From the NCBI GenBank assembly GCA_963813415.1, contig CAWEYW010000005.1, forward strand, positions 1-64,000: DNA of 64,000 nt, written 5' to 3'. Shown one piece after another: positions 50,884-58,419 of the stretch (position 1 is the stretch's first letter; every line of letters begins with the position of its first letter). The DNA is from CAIWHR01 sp963813415. GTDB lineage: Bacteria > Pseudomonadota > Gammaproteobacteria > Burkholderiales > Casimicrobiaceae. The notes below the pieces were generated by a model. The model saw only the letters and a list, made by a program, of their open reading frames with translations. It did no database searches and was not told where the DNA came from. The position numbers and the translations under genes were made by a program.

Positions 50884-51888
50884 TCAGCCGCCCTGCAGGT
50901 TGTGCACGTTCGGGAAGAAGAGATCCTTCCACGACTCGGGCTTTGCCTTGATCGCGCCGATCTTCAGCATGAAGTTCACGTACTTCATGACGTTCTGCGG
51001 CGTCGTGGTGTAGACGATGTTCGGGTCGTTCAGCATTTTCGCGATGTCGTCGACGTTGTCCTTGTCCTTGGCCAGGCGCAGATACGTCTGCGCGGCCGCC
51101 CGCTTGTCGCGATTGATGATGGCGATCGATTCATCGAGCGCCTTGACGAAGGCGTCGTACAGCTTCGGGTTCTCGGTGCGGAACTTCGCCGTCGTCCAGA
51201 CCACATTGAACGTCGCCGGACCACCCAGCACGTCGTAGGAATTGAGCACCGTGTGGATGCCGGGCTTCTCGAGTTGCTGGTACTGGAACGGGGGCGAGCT
51301 GAAATGCGCGTCGATCTCCGAGGCGCCGGAGAGCAGCGCCGCCTGCGCGTCGGGATGCGACATCGACACCGTCAGCGCATCGAGCTTGTTCTGCTGTCCT
51401 TCGCCGAACACCTTCTCCGCCGCCATCTGCAGGGTGATCGCCTGGATCGACACCTTCACCGCCGGCAGCGCGATCTTGTCCTTGTCCGTGAAGTCGCGGA
51501 TCGACTTCACCGCCGGATTGCGCGTGTTGAGGTAGAGGGGCATCGAATTGATCGCCGCCACCGCCTTCACGTCCAGGTTGCCCCTGGTGCGCGCCCAGAG
51601 CGTCACCAGCGGCCCGACGCCGCCGGACGCGAATTGCAGGCTGTTCGAAAGCAGCGCGTCGTTCATGACATTGCCGCCGGCGAACTTCGCCCAGCCGACC
51701 TTGACGTCGAGCCCCGCGGCCTTGGCGTGCTTCTCGATCAGCTTCTGCTCCTCCATGATCATGAGGGGCAGGTAGCTGATCCCGTATTGCTGCGCGACCT
51801 TGATCTCGCTCATCTCGGCACGCGCCAGGCCACCGAGCACCAGCGTGCCCGCGGCCAACAACAACATCCACCAACGCTTCATCGGCAT
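50884..51888 (-). CDS. ABC transporter substrate-binding protein (SsuA/TauA-like)
   Basis: A 334-aa periplasmic binding protein with signal peptide (KRWWMLLLAAGTLVLGGLARAE). The NMT1/SsuA-like fold is seen in VAQQYGISYLPLMIMEEQKL (about 31-50), GNVMNDALLSNSLQFASGGVGPLVTLWART (about 71-100) and SHPDAQAALLSGASEIDAHFSSPPF (about 177-201). GGAGGA precedes the ATG at 51888. It belongs to the nitrate/sulfonate/taurine/pyrimidine-precursor importers. With suyAB 120 nt upstream in the same direction, sulfolactate or a precursor sulfonate is the most likely ligand. Confidence 0.9.
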   Translation of the reverse strand: MPMKRWWMLLLAAGTLVLGGLARAEMSEIKVAQQYGISYLPLMIMEEQKLIEKHAKAAGLDVKVGWAKFAGGNVMNDALLSNSLQFASGGVGPLVTLWARTRGNLDVKAVAAINSMPLYLNTRNPAVKSIRDFTDKDKIALPAVKVSIQAITLQMAAEKVFGEGQQNKLDALTVSMSHPDAQAALLSGASEIDAHFSSPPFQYQQLEKPGIHTVLNSYDVLGGPATFNVVWTTAKFRTENPKLYDAFVKALDESIAIINRDKRAAAQTYLRLAKDKDNVDDIAKMLNDPNIVYTTTPQNVMKYVNFMLKIGAIKAKPESWKDLFFPNVHNLQGG

Positions 51889-52008
51889 TGCAGTCTCCTC
51901 CGTTCAGGTCGCGGCCAGTATGGCCAGCGCAGGTCGTGCCCTTGGGGCCTTCTCGTTTGAAGCATGGAGCATCGCTGCGTGCAGGCGCGACGAACGCGCC
52001 CGCACGGG

Positions 52009-53169
52009 TCACGCGCTCTCGTACAGTCGGGTCAGCACGAACTCCCGATGCCCGAGCGCCTCCGCGGCCGTGAGCCGGCCGTTGGCGGTGCGGAACATCA
52101 TGTCGAGCAGCTTGTCGCCCGCCTGGTCCATCGTGAGCTCGCGCTGCAGCAGGCCAGAGGTGTCGACGTCGATGTGCTCGCTCATCGTCCGCACCGTGCG
52201 CGGATTGGCGCAGAGCTTGATGACCGGCAGGATCGGGTTGCCGATCACGTTGCCCTGTCCCGTGGGAAAGAAGTGCACGACGAAGCCCGCGGCCGCGACC
52301 AGGGTCACCATCTCCGCGGCGGCGGAGGACGAGTCCATGAACCACAGCCCCGGCCCCGTCGGCACCTCGGCCTTGTCGAGCACGCCGTCGATCACGCACT
52401 TCTTGCCGATCTTCTGGATGTTGCCGAGCGCCTTCTCCTCGATGGTCGTGAGGCCGCCGGCGATGTTGCCCTTGGTCGGCTGCGAATCGGACAGATCGGA
52501 CGTCTTGTGGCGGTTGATCATATCCTGGTAGCGGTTGAACATGAACATGAACCGCTCCCACACCTTGCCGTCACGGCAGCGCTCCTCGAGGAACGCCTCG
52601 CCTCCCGTGATCTCCGACGTCTCGCCGAACACCAGGGTGCACCCCGCGGCATAAAGCTTGTCGAAAGCGTTGCCCACCGTGGGATTGGAACCGCAGCCGG
52701 ACGTCGTGTCGGACTCCCCGCACTTGGTCGAGACCCACAGCTCCTTCAGCTCGCATCGCTCGCGCTGCTTCTCGCTCGCGGCCTGTACGAACTCGCGCGC
52801 CGCACGCGATGCACGCATGATCGTGTCGTGGTCGCCGTGCAGCTCGATGCCGAAGCCCGCGACGGGCTTGCCGGTTGCGGCAATGGCGTCGGCGACCTTT
52901 TTCGTCCACTGCTCCTCGATCCCGATGACGACGACGGCAGCGACGTTGGGATTGGAGCCGGTCCCGATCAGGGTGCTGAAATGCAGATCGAGATCCGCGC
53001 CGAACTGCAGCCGGCCATAGGGGTGCGGGATCGCCATCGTGCCCTTGACGTTGTTGGCGACCGCCTCGCACGCGGCGTTCGAGAGGTCGTCCACCGGCAG
53101 GATGATGACGTGGTTGCGTACGCCGACGCGGCCATTCTCGCGACGGTATCCAAGAAATGTGTTTTGCAT
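52009..53169 (-). CDS. suyB: (2R)-sulfolactate sulfo-lyase beta subunit SuyB
   Basis: A 386-aa catalytic subunit that with SuyA cleaves (R)-3-sulfolactate to pyruvate and sulfite. It is related to the UxaA/altronate dehydratase large chain but reads like SuyB throughout: FLGYRRENGRVGVRNHVIIL (5-24), DDLSNAACEAVANNVKGTMA, GTGSNPNVAAVVVIGIE, ISTKCGESDTT-type VSTKCGESDTTSGCGSNPT (about 146-164), HKTSDLSDSQPTKGNIAGGL (about 223-242) and FFPTGQGNVIGNP. The cysteines of CGESDTTSGCGS are candidates for an iron or iron-sulfur site. The ATG at 53169 has GAAGG upstream. A 229-bp gap separates it from suyA, wider than elsewhere in the array. Confidence 0.9.
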   Translation of the reverse strand: MQNTFLGYRRENGRVGVRNHVIILPVDDLSNAACEAVANNVKGTMAIPHPYGRLQFGADLDLHFSTLIGTGSNPNVAAVVVIGIEEQWTKKVADAIAATGKPVAGFGIELHGDHDTIMRASRAAREFVQAASEKQRERCELKELWVSTKCGESDTTSGCGSNPTVGNAFDKLYAAGCTLVFGETSEITGGEAFLEERCRDGKVWERFMFMFNRYQDMINRHKTSDLSDSQPTKGNIAGGLTTIEEKALGNIQKIGKKCVIDGVLDKAEVPTGPGLWFMDSSSAAAEMVTLVAAAGFVVHFFPTGQGNVIGNPILPVIKLCANPRTVRTMSEHIDVDTSGLLQRELTMDQAGDKLLDMMFRTANGRLTAAEALGHREFVLTRLYESA

Positions 53170-53398
53170 GTTGGGCCTTCAAGTTTGCTTGCGGTCGCGC
53201 AGCGTGCTCAGTGTTTCAGTCAGCGCGCCAGATGGGCGACGGTCGTGGTCCTGACGGACAGCGTTGGCGAGAGTGACGAGCAGCGAGTATTCGGGTGTCA
53301 GGCGAGGCGCGAGTCACGCGCGGAGCGGAATGGACACGCAAGTCCATGAGCACCGCACGGGACGAGCAACGACGCATGGCGCCCGAAGACGATGCTGA

Positions 53399-53680
53399 TC
53401 ACCAGCGTTTGGTCTTGATGTTGTGGACATGCGCATGCTCTCCTTTTCGGATCGGCGCGACGACCTTGCCGATATCGACACCGTACTTCATGACCGTATC
53501 GCCCGGTTGCATGTCCTTGAGCGCGACCTTGTGGCCGATGGGGATGTCCTGGGTGCAATTCAGCGTCAACGTGCGGTTCTCGTCGAGGATCAGGCCGTTC
53601 AGCGTCATGCCGGCCTGCACACCCTCCACCACTACCACGGCAACGGAATCGTTGGGGTCGTGCAATACACAATGAATCAT
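53399..53680 (-). CDS. suyA: (2R)-sulfolactate sulfo-lyase alpha subunit SuyA
   Basis: A 93-aa SAF-domain small subunit. Family strings are MIHCVLHDPNDSVAVVVVEG at the start, DIPIGHKVALKDMQPGDTVMKYG (about 45-67) and the ending IGKVVAPIRKGEHAHVHNIKTKRW. The two histidines of HAHVHN are typical of SAF subunits of UxaA-type lyases. AGGAG lies 7 nt before the ATG at 53680. It is the first gene of the sulfolactate array and starts 39 nt after the rnhB stop codon, so it may be read from the envelope operon promoter as well as its own. Confidence 0.9.
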   Translation of the reverse strand: MIHCVLHDPNDSVAVVVVEGVQAGMTLNGLILDENRTLTLNCTQDIPIGHKVALKDMQPGDTVMKYGVDIGKVVAPIRKGEHAHVHNIKTKRW

Positions 53681-53699
53681 CGATCAGCTCCTGGGATGC

Positions 53700-53719
53700 G
53701 CACCGGCATGGGCCGGCGC
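53700..53719 (-). terminator. weak hairpin between rnhB and suyA
   Basis: In the minus-strand RNA an 8-bp stem (one G-U pair) closes a 4-nt loop (53700-53707 with 53712-53719), directly after the rnhB stop. No U-run follows, so it is at best a partial terminator or an RNA-processing element separating the housekeeping operon from the sulfolactate genes. Confidence 0.35.
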
Positions 53720-54286
53720 CTAGAAATCGAAGGCGGACTGCAGCACCGGCGCAAAGCTCCGCCGGTGCGCAACGCAGGGCCCGTGGCGGTTGAGCGCCGC
53801 GAGGTGGTCCGGCGTGCCGTAGCCCTTGTTGTCGGCGAAGCCGTAGTGCGGAAACTGCGCGTCGAGCACCACGAGCATCGCGTCGCGCGTGGTCTTGGCA
53901 AGGATCGATGCGGCCGAGATCACCGCGACGTCACGATCACCTTTAACGATGGGATACGTCGGACAGGACAGCCCGGGGCTACGGTCGCCGTCGACGAGGG
54001 CTTCGGTCGGTGCGACACCGAGACCTTCGACAGCCCGGCGCATCGCGAGCATCGTGGCCTGCAGGATGTTGATGCGGTCGATCTCGTCTACCTCCGCGAT
54101 GCCGACGCTCCAGGCGATCGCGTGCTTGCGGATGAGATCGGCCAGGCGCTCGCGGGCGGCGGGCGGGAGCACCTTCGAGTCGCGCAGGCCCTTGATCTTG
54201 CGCTTGGGATCGAGGATGACGGCGGCCGCCACGACCGGGCCGGCGAGCGGGCCGCGGCCCGCCTCGTCCACGCCCACGATCAGCAT
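53720..54286 (-). CDS. rnhB: ribonuclease HII
   Basis: A 188-aa RNase HII that removes ribonucleotides from RNA-DNA hybrids. Catalytic acids are in IVGVDEAGRGPLAGPVVAAAV (Asp-Glu about 7-8), the later Asp in LVDGDRSPG (about 98-100) and a further Asp in SILAKTTRDAML (about 128-139). The substrate motif is GRG. The start at the ATG at 54286 is family-typical (MLIVGVDEAG) and overlaps the lpxB stop by 7 nt. It is the last gene of the classical envelope operon, in the order lpxA-lpxB-rnhB seen in many proteobacteria. Confidence 0.95.
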   Translation of the reverse strand: MLIVGVDEAGRGPLAGPVVAAAVILDPKRKIKGLRDSKVLPPAARERLADLIRKHAIAWSVGIAEVDEIDRINILQATMLAMRRAVEGLGVAPTEALVDGDRSPGLSCPTYPIVKGDRDVAVISAASILAKTTRDAMLVVLDAQFPHYGFADNKGYGTPDHLAALNRHGPCVAHRRSFAPVLQSAFDF

Positions 54287-55476
54287 GGGACGCCCGCACG
54301 ATTGAGCTCCTCGACCACCGCCTCGGCAGCGAGCCCGGCCGTGTCGGCCTTGAGCGTCGCGGCAAGCTCGGCGAACAGCAGCTCGATGCGGTGGCGGATC
54401 AGGGAATCGTCGAAGAGGTTCAGCACGGCTTGCGCCAGATTTTCCGGTGTTGCATTTTCCTGCAGAAGCTCCGGAACTACAAATCTTCCGGCAAGAACAT
54501 TGGGCAGGCCGACCCAAGGCAGCAGCAGCTTGTGCTGGACGATACGCGCCGTAAGGGCGTGGACGCGATAGAAGATCACGTGCGGACAGCGGGCGAGCGC
54601 GGCTTCGAGCGTTGCCGTGCCGGAGGCGACCAGCGCGACGTCGGCCGCCTGCAGTGCATCGGTGGCGTGCCCGTAGAGGATGCTGACCGGCAGCGCGGCC
54701 TCGCGGCCGGCAAGCGCCACCTCGAAGCGATCGCGAGTGGCGCGGGTCGCCAGCGGCACCAGGAAGCGCATCTCCGGCCGCTCGGCGTGCAGGACGGCTG
54801 CGGCGTCGAGCAGAAGGTCGGCATGCATGTCGAGCTCACCGACCCGGCTGCCGGGAAGGAGCGCGACGATGGCGTCGGTGCGAGGAACGCGCAGCCTCTC
54901 CCGCGCCTCGCGCCGCGAGGTGTCGCCGGCGGCGTGCTGCGCCATCGGATGGCCGACGAACGTGACCTGCAGCCCCGATCCCTCGTAGATCGGCGGTTCG
55001 AAGGGAAACAGCGCGAGCAGCCGGTCCACGCTGCGCGCGATCTTGCCGACGCGCTCGCGGCGCCAAGCCCACACCGACGGGCTCACCAGATGGAGGGTGC
55101 GAATGTGCCGGCGCTTCAGGCGCCGCTCCAGGCCGAGATTGAAATCCGGTGCATCGATGCCGATGAACAGCCGGACCGGCTCGCTTGCGAGACGCCGTGC
55201 GAGGGCCCTGCGCATCGACATCAGTCCGCGCAGGCGCCCGAGCACCTCGACCAGGCCGCGCACGGCGAGCATTTCGAGCGGATACCACGATTCGCAGCCG
55301 GCCGCCTGCATGCGCGGACCGGCGATGCCGACGAAACGCGCGTCCGGCAGCCGTGCGCGCACCGCTGCGATGACCATTGCACCCAGGGCATCACCGGAGG
55401 CTTCACCCGCGACGATGCCGATCGTAACCGGCCCTCTTCCCCCCGGCGTACGCGCCGGCTGCAGCTTCGCGATCAA
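54280..55476 (-). CDS. lpxB: lipid-A-disaccharide synthase
   Basis: A protein of about 398 aa that joins UDP-diacylglucosamine and lipid X to form the lipid A disaccharide, at the inner membrane. Family strings are IGIVAGEASGDALGA, FVGIAGPRMQAAGCES, FIGIDAPDFNLGLERRLK, HLVSPSVWAWRRERVGKIAR, ALLPGSRVGELDMH and ALVASGTATLEAALARCPHVIFYRV. The only plausible start upstream of the conserved region is TTG at 55476, overlapping the lpxA stop (TTGA); the codon just before TIGIVAGE is GTT, which cannot initiate. The C-terminus overlaps rnhB by 7 nt. Confidence 0.93.
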   Translation of the reverse strand: MIAKLQPARTPGGRGPVTIGIVAGEASGDALGAMVIAAVRARLPDARFVGIAGPRMQAAGCESWYPLEMLAVRGLVEVLGRLRGLMSMRRALARRLASEPVRLFIGIDAPDFNLGLERRLKRRHIRTLHLVSPSVWAWRRERVGKIARSVDRLLALFPFEPPIYEGSGLQVTFVGHPMAQHAAGDTSRREARERLRVPRTDAIVALLPGSRVGELDMHADLLLDAAAVLHAERPEMRFLVPLATRATRDRFEVALAGREAALPVSILYGHATDALQAADVALVASGTATLEAALARCPHVIFYRVHALTARIVQHKLLLPWVGLPNVLAGRFVVPELLQENATPENLAQAVLNLFDDSLIRHRIELLFAELAATLKADTAGLAAEAVVEELNRAGVPC

Positions 55477-56249
55477 CGCACGATGCCCCGTCCGGCGTGC
55501 TCCAGGAACGAGACGAGCGGCGCGAGCACGGGCTCGGCATGCGCGCGCTCCGCGAGCGCCGCCTTCGCGTCGTCGAGGGAGAGCCCGGCGCGGTAGAGCG
55601 TCTTGTACGCACGGCGCACGGCGGTGATGTCCGACGTGGAAAAGCCGCGCCGGCGCAGCCCCTCGCTGTTGGTGCCGTGCGGCGTGGCCGGATAGCCGGC
55701 CGCGGTCACGTAGGGCGGGACATCCTGCAGCACGATCGCGCCGGCCGCGATCATCGCGTGCGCCCCGATGCGGCAGAACTGGTGCACGCCGGTGAACCCG
55801 CCCATCACGACCCAGTCGTCGATCACCACGTGCCCCGCGAGCTGCGCGTTGTTCGAGAACGTGGTGTTGCTGCCGACCACGCAATCGTGCGCGATGTGCA
55901 CGTAGGCCAGCAGCCAGTTGGCATTGCCGATCGACGTCACGCCCCGGTCCTGCGCAGTCCCGGCATGGATGGTCACGAACTCGCGGATCACGTTGTCGTC
56001 GCCGATCGTGAGACGCGTCGGCTCGCCGCCGTACTTGCGGTCCTGCGGAATCTCGCCGATCGACGTGAACTGGAAGATGCGGTTGCGCGCCCCGATCGAG
56101 GTGCGTCCGACGAGCACCGCATGCGGGCCGATACGCGTTCCCGGTCCGACGCTCACCTCGGCGCCGATGGTGGAATAGGCGCCGACCTCCACATCTTCCG
56201 CGAGTCGGGCACCGGCTTCGACGATCGCCGTCGGGTGAATACGCGCCAT
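55473..56249 (-). CDS. lpxA: UDP-N-acetylglucosamine acyltransferase
   Basis: A 258-aa left-handed beta-helix acyltransferase, the first step of lipid A synthesis, transferring hydroxyacyl from ACP to UDP-GlcNAc. Hexapeptide repeats run from MARIHPTAIVEAGARLAEDVEVG to about residue 185. The catalytic histidine is in LAYVHIAHDCVVGSN (about His125). The conserved FTGVHQFCRIGAHAMI and PPYVTAAGYPATPHGTNSEGLRRRGF follow, with a C-terminal helical tail. The ATG at 56249 is 5 nt after fabZ; the end overlaps lpxB. Confidence 0.95.
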   Translation of the reverse strand: MARIHPTAIVEAGARLAEDVEVGAYSTIGAEVSVGPGTRIGPHAVLVGRTSIGARNRIFQFTSIGEIPQDRKYGGEPTRLTIGDDNVIREFVTIHAGTAQDRGVTSIGNANWLLAYVHIAHDCVVGSNTTFSNNAQLAGHVVIDDWVVMGGFTGVHQFCRIGAHAMIAAGAIVLQDVPPYVTAAGYPATPHGTNSEGLRRRGFSTSDITAVRRAYKTLYRAGLSLDDAKAALAERAHAEPVLAPLVSFLEHAGRGIVR

Positions 56250-56254
56250 CGAGC

Positions 56255-56758
56255 TCAGGCCGCCGGGATGGCGCCTGGTGCGCCGTTCCCCTCGGGGGAG
56301 GATGCGGTTGCCCGAATCGCTGCCATCAGCTCGCCCTCGGCGGCAAGCTCGCCGTCGACCAGGGCGCGCGTCGCATACTTGCCGACCCCGCGGACGATGC
56401 GGATCACTTCCGCTTCCAGGACGAGCTGGTCGCCCGGGACGACCTGCCGGCGAAAGCGCGCCTTGTCGATGCCCGCGAAGAAGATCAGCGAGCGCGGATC
56501 CGGTCGCGCGGTGCGCGAGAGGTGCGAGAGAAGGGCCGCGGTCTGCGCGAGCGCCTCGATGATGAGCACCCCCGGCATCACCGGAAACCCGGGAAAATGA
56601 CCGGGGAAGAACGGCTCGTTGAACGTGACGTTCTTGATGGCGCGGATGAACTTGCCCGGCTCGCTCGTGATGACGCGATCCACCAGAAGGAAGGGATACC
56701 GGTGCGGCAGGTGTTCCATGATCGCATTGATGTCCAGCGCCCCCGGTAGCTCGTTCAT
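56255..56758 (-). CDS. fabZ: 3-hydroxyacyl-ACP dehydratase FabZ
   Basis: A 167-aa hot-dog-fold dehydratase that removes water from 3-hydroxyacyl-ACP in fatty acid elongation, competing with lipid A synthesis for the substrate. The conserved LPHRYPFLLVDRV (about 17-29) and active-site His54 (FFPGHFPGFPVMPGVLIIEALAQ) with Glu68 are present. The C-terminal 20 residues (SSPEGNGAPGAIPAA) are a variable tail. Its ATG overlaps the lpxD stop by 4 nt. Confidence 0.95.
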   Translation of the reverse strand: MNELPGALDINAIMEHLPHRYPFLLVDRVITSEPGKFIRAIKNVTFNEPFFPGHFPGFPVMPGVLIIEALAQTAALLSHLSRTARPDPRSLIFFAGIDKARFRRQVVPGDQLVLEAEVIRIVRGVGKYATRALVDGELAAEGELMAAIRATASSPEGNGAPGAIPAA

Positions 56759-57822
56759 TGGTCCCCCCGCTCGTGCGCCGTGCCGGGCGCATCATGGTCA
56801 TCCTGCTCCCTGCCGGGGCTGTTTTCCAGCGTCCGGAGACGTTCCTCGAAGCTCTTCAGCCGGCGCAGCGCGGACGCCATCCGCATCCACTCACGGTGCG
56901 GCAGCAGCGGCAACGTGCCCGTGTAGATACCGGCCTGCTCGATCGAACTGAACACCGAGGTGGCGCCGGAGATGGTGACGCCGTCGGCAATCTCCAGGTG
57001 ACCGCCGATCATTGCCGCACCGCCGATCCGGCAATTGCGCCCGATCCGCGCGCTGCCGGCGATGCCGACGCAGCCGGCGATTGCCGTATGCGCACCGATG
57101 CGGCAGTTGTGGCCGATCTGGATCTGGTTGTCGAGCTTGACGTCATCCTCGATGATCGTGTCGTCGAGCGCGCCCCGGTCAATGGTCGTGTTGGCGCCGA
57201 TCTCCACGTCTTCGCCGATGACCACCCGCCCCGTCTGCGGGATCTTCAGCCAGCGCCCGTTCTCCTCGGCCATGCCGAAGCCGTCGGCGCCGATCACGGC
57301 ACCGCTGTGGATGACCGCGCGCCGGCCGATGACGCAGCCGTGATAGACGGTCGCGCGGGCGTGGAGGACGCTGTCGTCACCCACGGCGGCGCCCTCGCCG
57401 ATGACGCAGCCGGCCCCGACGCGCACGCGTTCGCCGATGCGCGCACCGGCGGAGATGACTGCCTGTGCACCGACCGAGGCACTGGAAGCGACGTGCGCCT
57501 CCGGGTGCACGACTGCGCTGTCATCGATTCCCGGAGCAAACGTGGTCGGCGGGTGCAGCAGCATGGCGACCTTCGCGAAGATCGCGTACGGGTTGTTGCC
57601 GACGAGCTTCGGGAGCAAGGTCGCGCGCGCCATCGCCGGAGCGACGATGACGGCGGCCGCGCGCGTGCCGGCAAGCTGGGCGCGATACCGCGGGTTGGCG
57701 AGGAACGCGATGGCGTCGGGACCTGCGGATTCGAGCGTGGCGACCCGCGCAATGGCCACGCCGCCGTCGCCCTGCAACTCGGCTCCGACGCGCACCGCGA
57801 TCTCGGCAAGCTGGATGGACAC
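56755..57822 (-). CDS. lpxD: UDP-3-O-(3-hydroxyacyl)glucosamine N-acyltransferase
   Basis: A 355-aa acyltransferase adding the N-linked hydroxyacyl chain in lipid A synthesis. The N-terminal uridine-binding domain (about 1-100; ESAGPDAIAFLANPRYRAQL) is followed by a left-handed beta-helix (about 105-300). The catalytic histidine is in IQIGHNCRIGAHTAIAGCVGIAGS (about His240). The helix end IYTGTLPLLPHREWMRMASALRRL is family-typical. There is a short charged C-terminal extension. It is the usual neighbour of skp and fabZ. Confidence 0.95.
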   Translation of the reverse strand: MSIQLAEIAVRVGAELQGDGGVAIARVATLESAGPDAIAFLANPRYRAQLAGTRAAAVIVAPAMARATLLPKLVGNNPYAIFAKVAMLLHPPTTFAPGIDDSAVVHPEAHVASSASVGAQAVISAGARIGERVRVGAGCVIGEGAAVGDDSVLHARATVYHGCVIGRRAVIHSGAVIGADGFGMAEENGRWLKIPQTGRVVIGEDVEIGANTTIDRGALDDTIIEDDVKLDNQIQIGHNCRIGAHTAIAGCVGIAGSARIGRNCRIGGAAMIGGHLEIADGVTISGATSVFSSIEQAGIYTGTLPLLPHREWMRMASALRRLKSFEERLRTLENSPGREQDDHDAPGTAHERGDQ

Positions 57823-57873
57823 GTGGCGCCGTCTTCCCGGTGGAGGGTGCTGCGGCGTTGCCGGGGCGTTGGA

Positions 57874-58392
57874 CTACTTGTCGGCCAGCGCCTTGATCAC
57901 CTTGTCGGTGATGTCGATGCGCGGGCTGGCAAAGATCACCGGCTCCTGCACGATGAGGTCGAACTTCTCCGCTTCGGCGATCTGCTGGATGACCTTGTTG
58001 GCGCGATCCTGCACGCTCGCGAGCTCCTCGTTGCGCCGCAGGTTGAGGTCTTCGCGAAACTCGCGCTGCGAGCGCTGCAGATCGCGGGTGAAATTCGCGA
58101 GATCGCGCTCCTTGTTGCGGCGATCCGTTTCCGACATCGTGACGCTGTCCTTCTCGAGCTGTGTCTGCAGGTCGCGGGCCTGCCGCGTGAGCTTCTGGAT
58201 CTCCGCATCGCGGCCAGCAAACTCCTTCTCGAGCTTCTGCTGCGCGCGCTTGGCCGGAGCCGCTTCGCGGAACAGGCGCTCCGAGTTCACGAAACCGATC
58301 TTGTATTCCACCGCCCAGGCCGGCGCAGCCAGCATGAGGAGCGTGGTCAATGCAAGGACGGCGCCTTGCACCTTGTGAGTACGGCGGTTCAA
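57874..58392 (-). CDS. skp: OmpH/Skp-family periplasmic chaperone
   Basis: A 172-aa trimeric jellyfish-type chaperone that keeps outer-membrane proteins soluble on the way to BamA. The signal peptide is VLALTTLLMLAAPAWA. The body domain strand VEYKIGFVNSERLFREAAPA (about 28-47) leads into a long charged coiled coil (QKLEKEFAGRDAEIQKLTRQ, then the DRRNKERDLANFTRDLQ region) and returns to the body strand FDLIVQEPVIFASPRIDITD. It lies 27 nt after bamA. Confidence 0.92.
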   Translation of the reverse strand: MNRRTHKVQGAVLALTTLLMLAAPAWAVEYKIGFVNSERLFREAAPAKRAQQKLEKEFAGRDAEIQKLTRQARDLQTQLEKDSVTMSETDRRNKERDLANFTRDLQRSQREFREDLNLRRNEELASVQDRANKVIQQIAEAEKFDLIVQEPVIFASPRIDITDKVIKALADK

Positions 58393-58419
58393 AGGGCTCT
58401 CCCTGACGTCAGGCAGCGG

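Noticed and set aside
52009..53169. Altronate or galactarate dehydratase instead of SuyB
   Set aside because: The same superfamily, but the motifs and the adjoining SuyA, SlcC and ComC homologues fit sulfolactate sulfo-lyase; no uronate genes are present.
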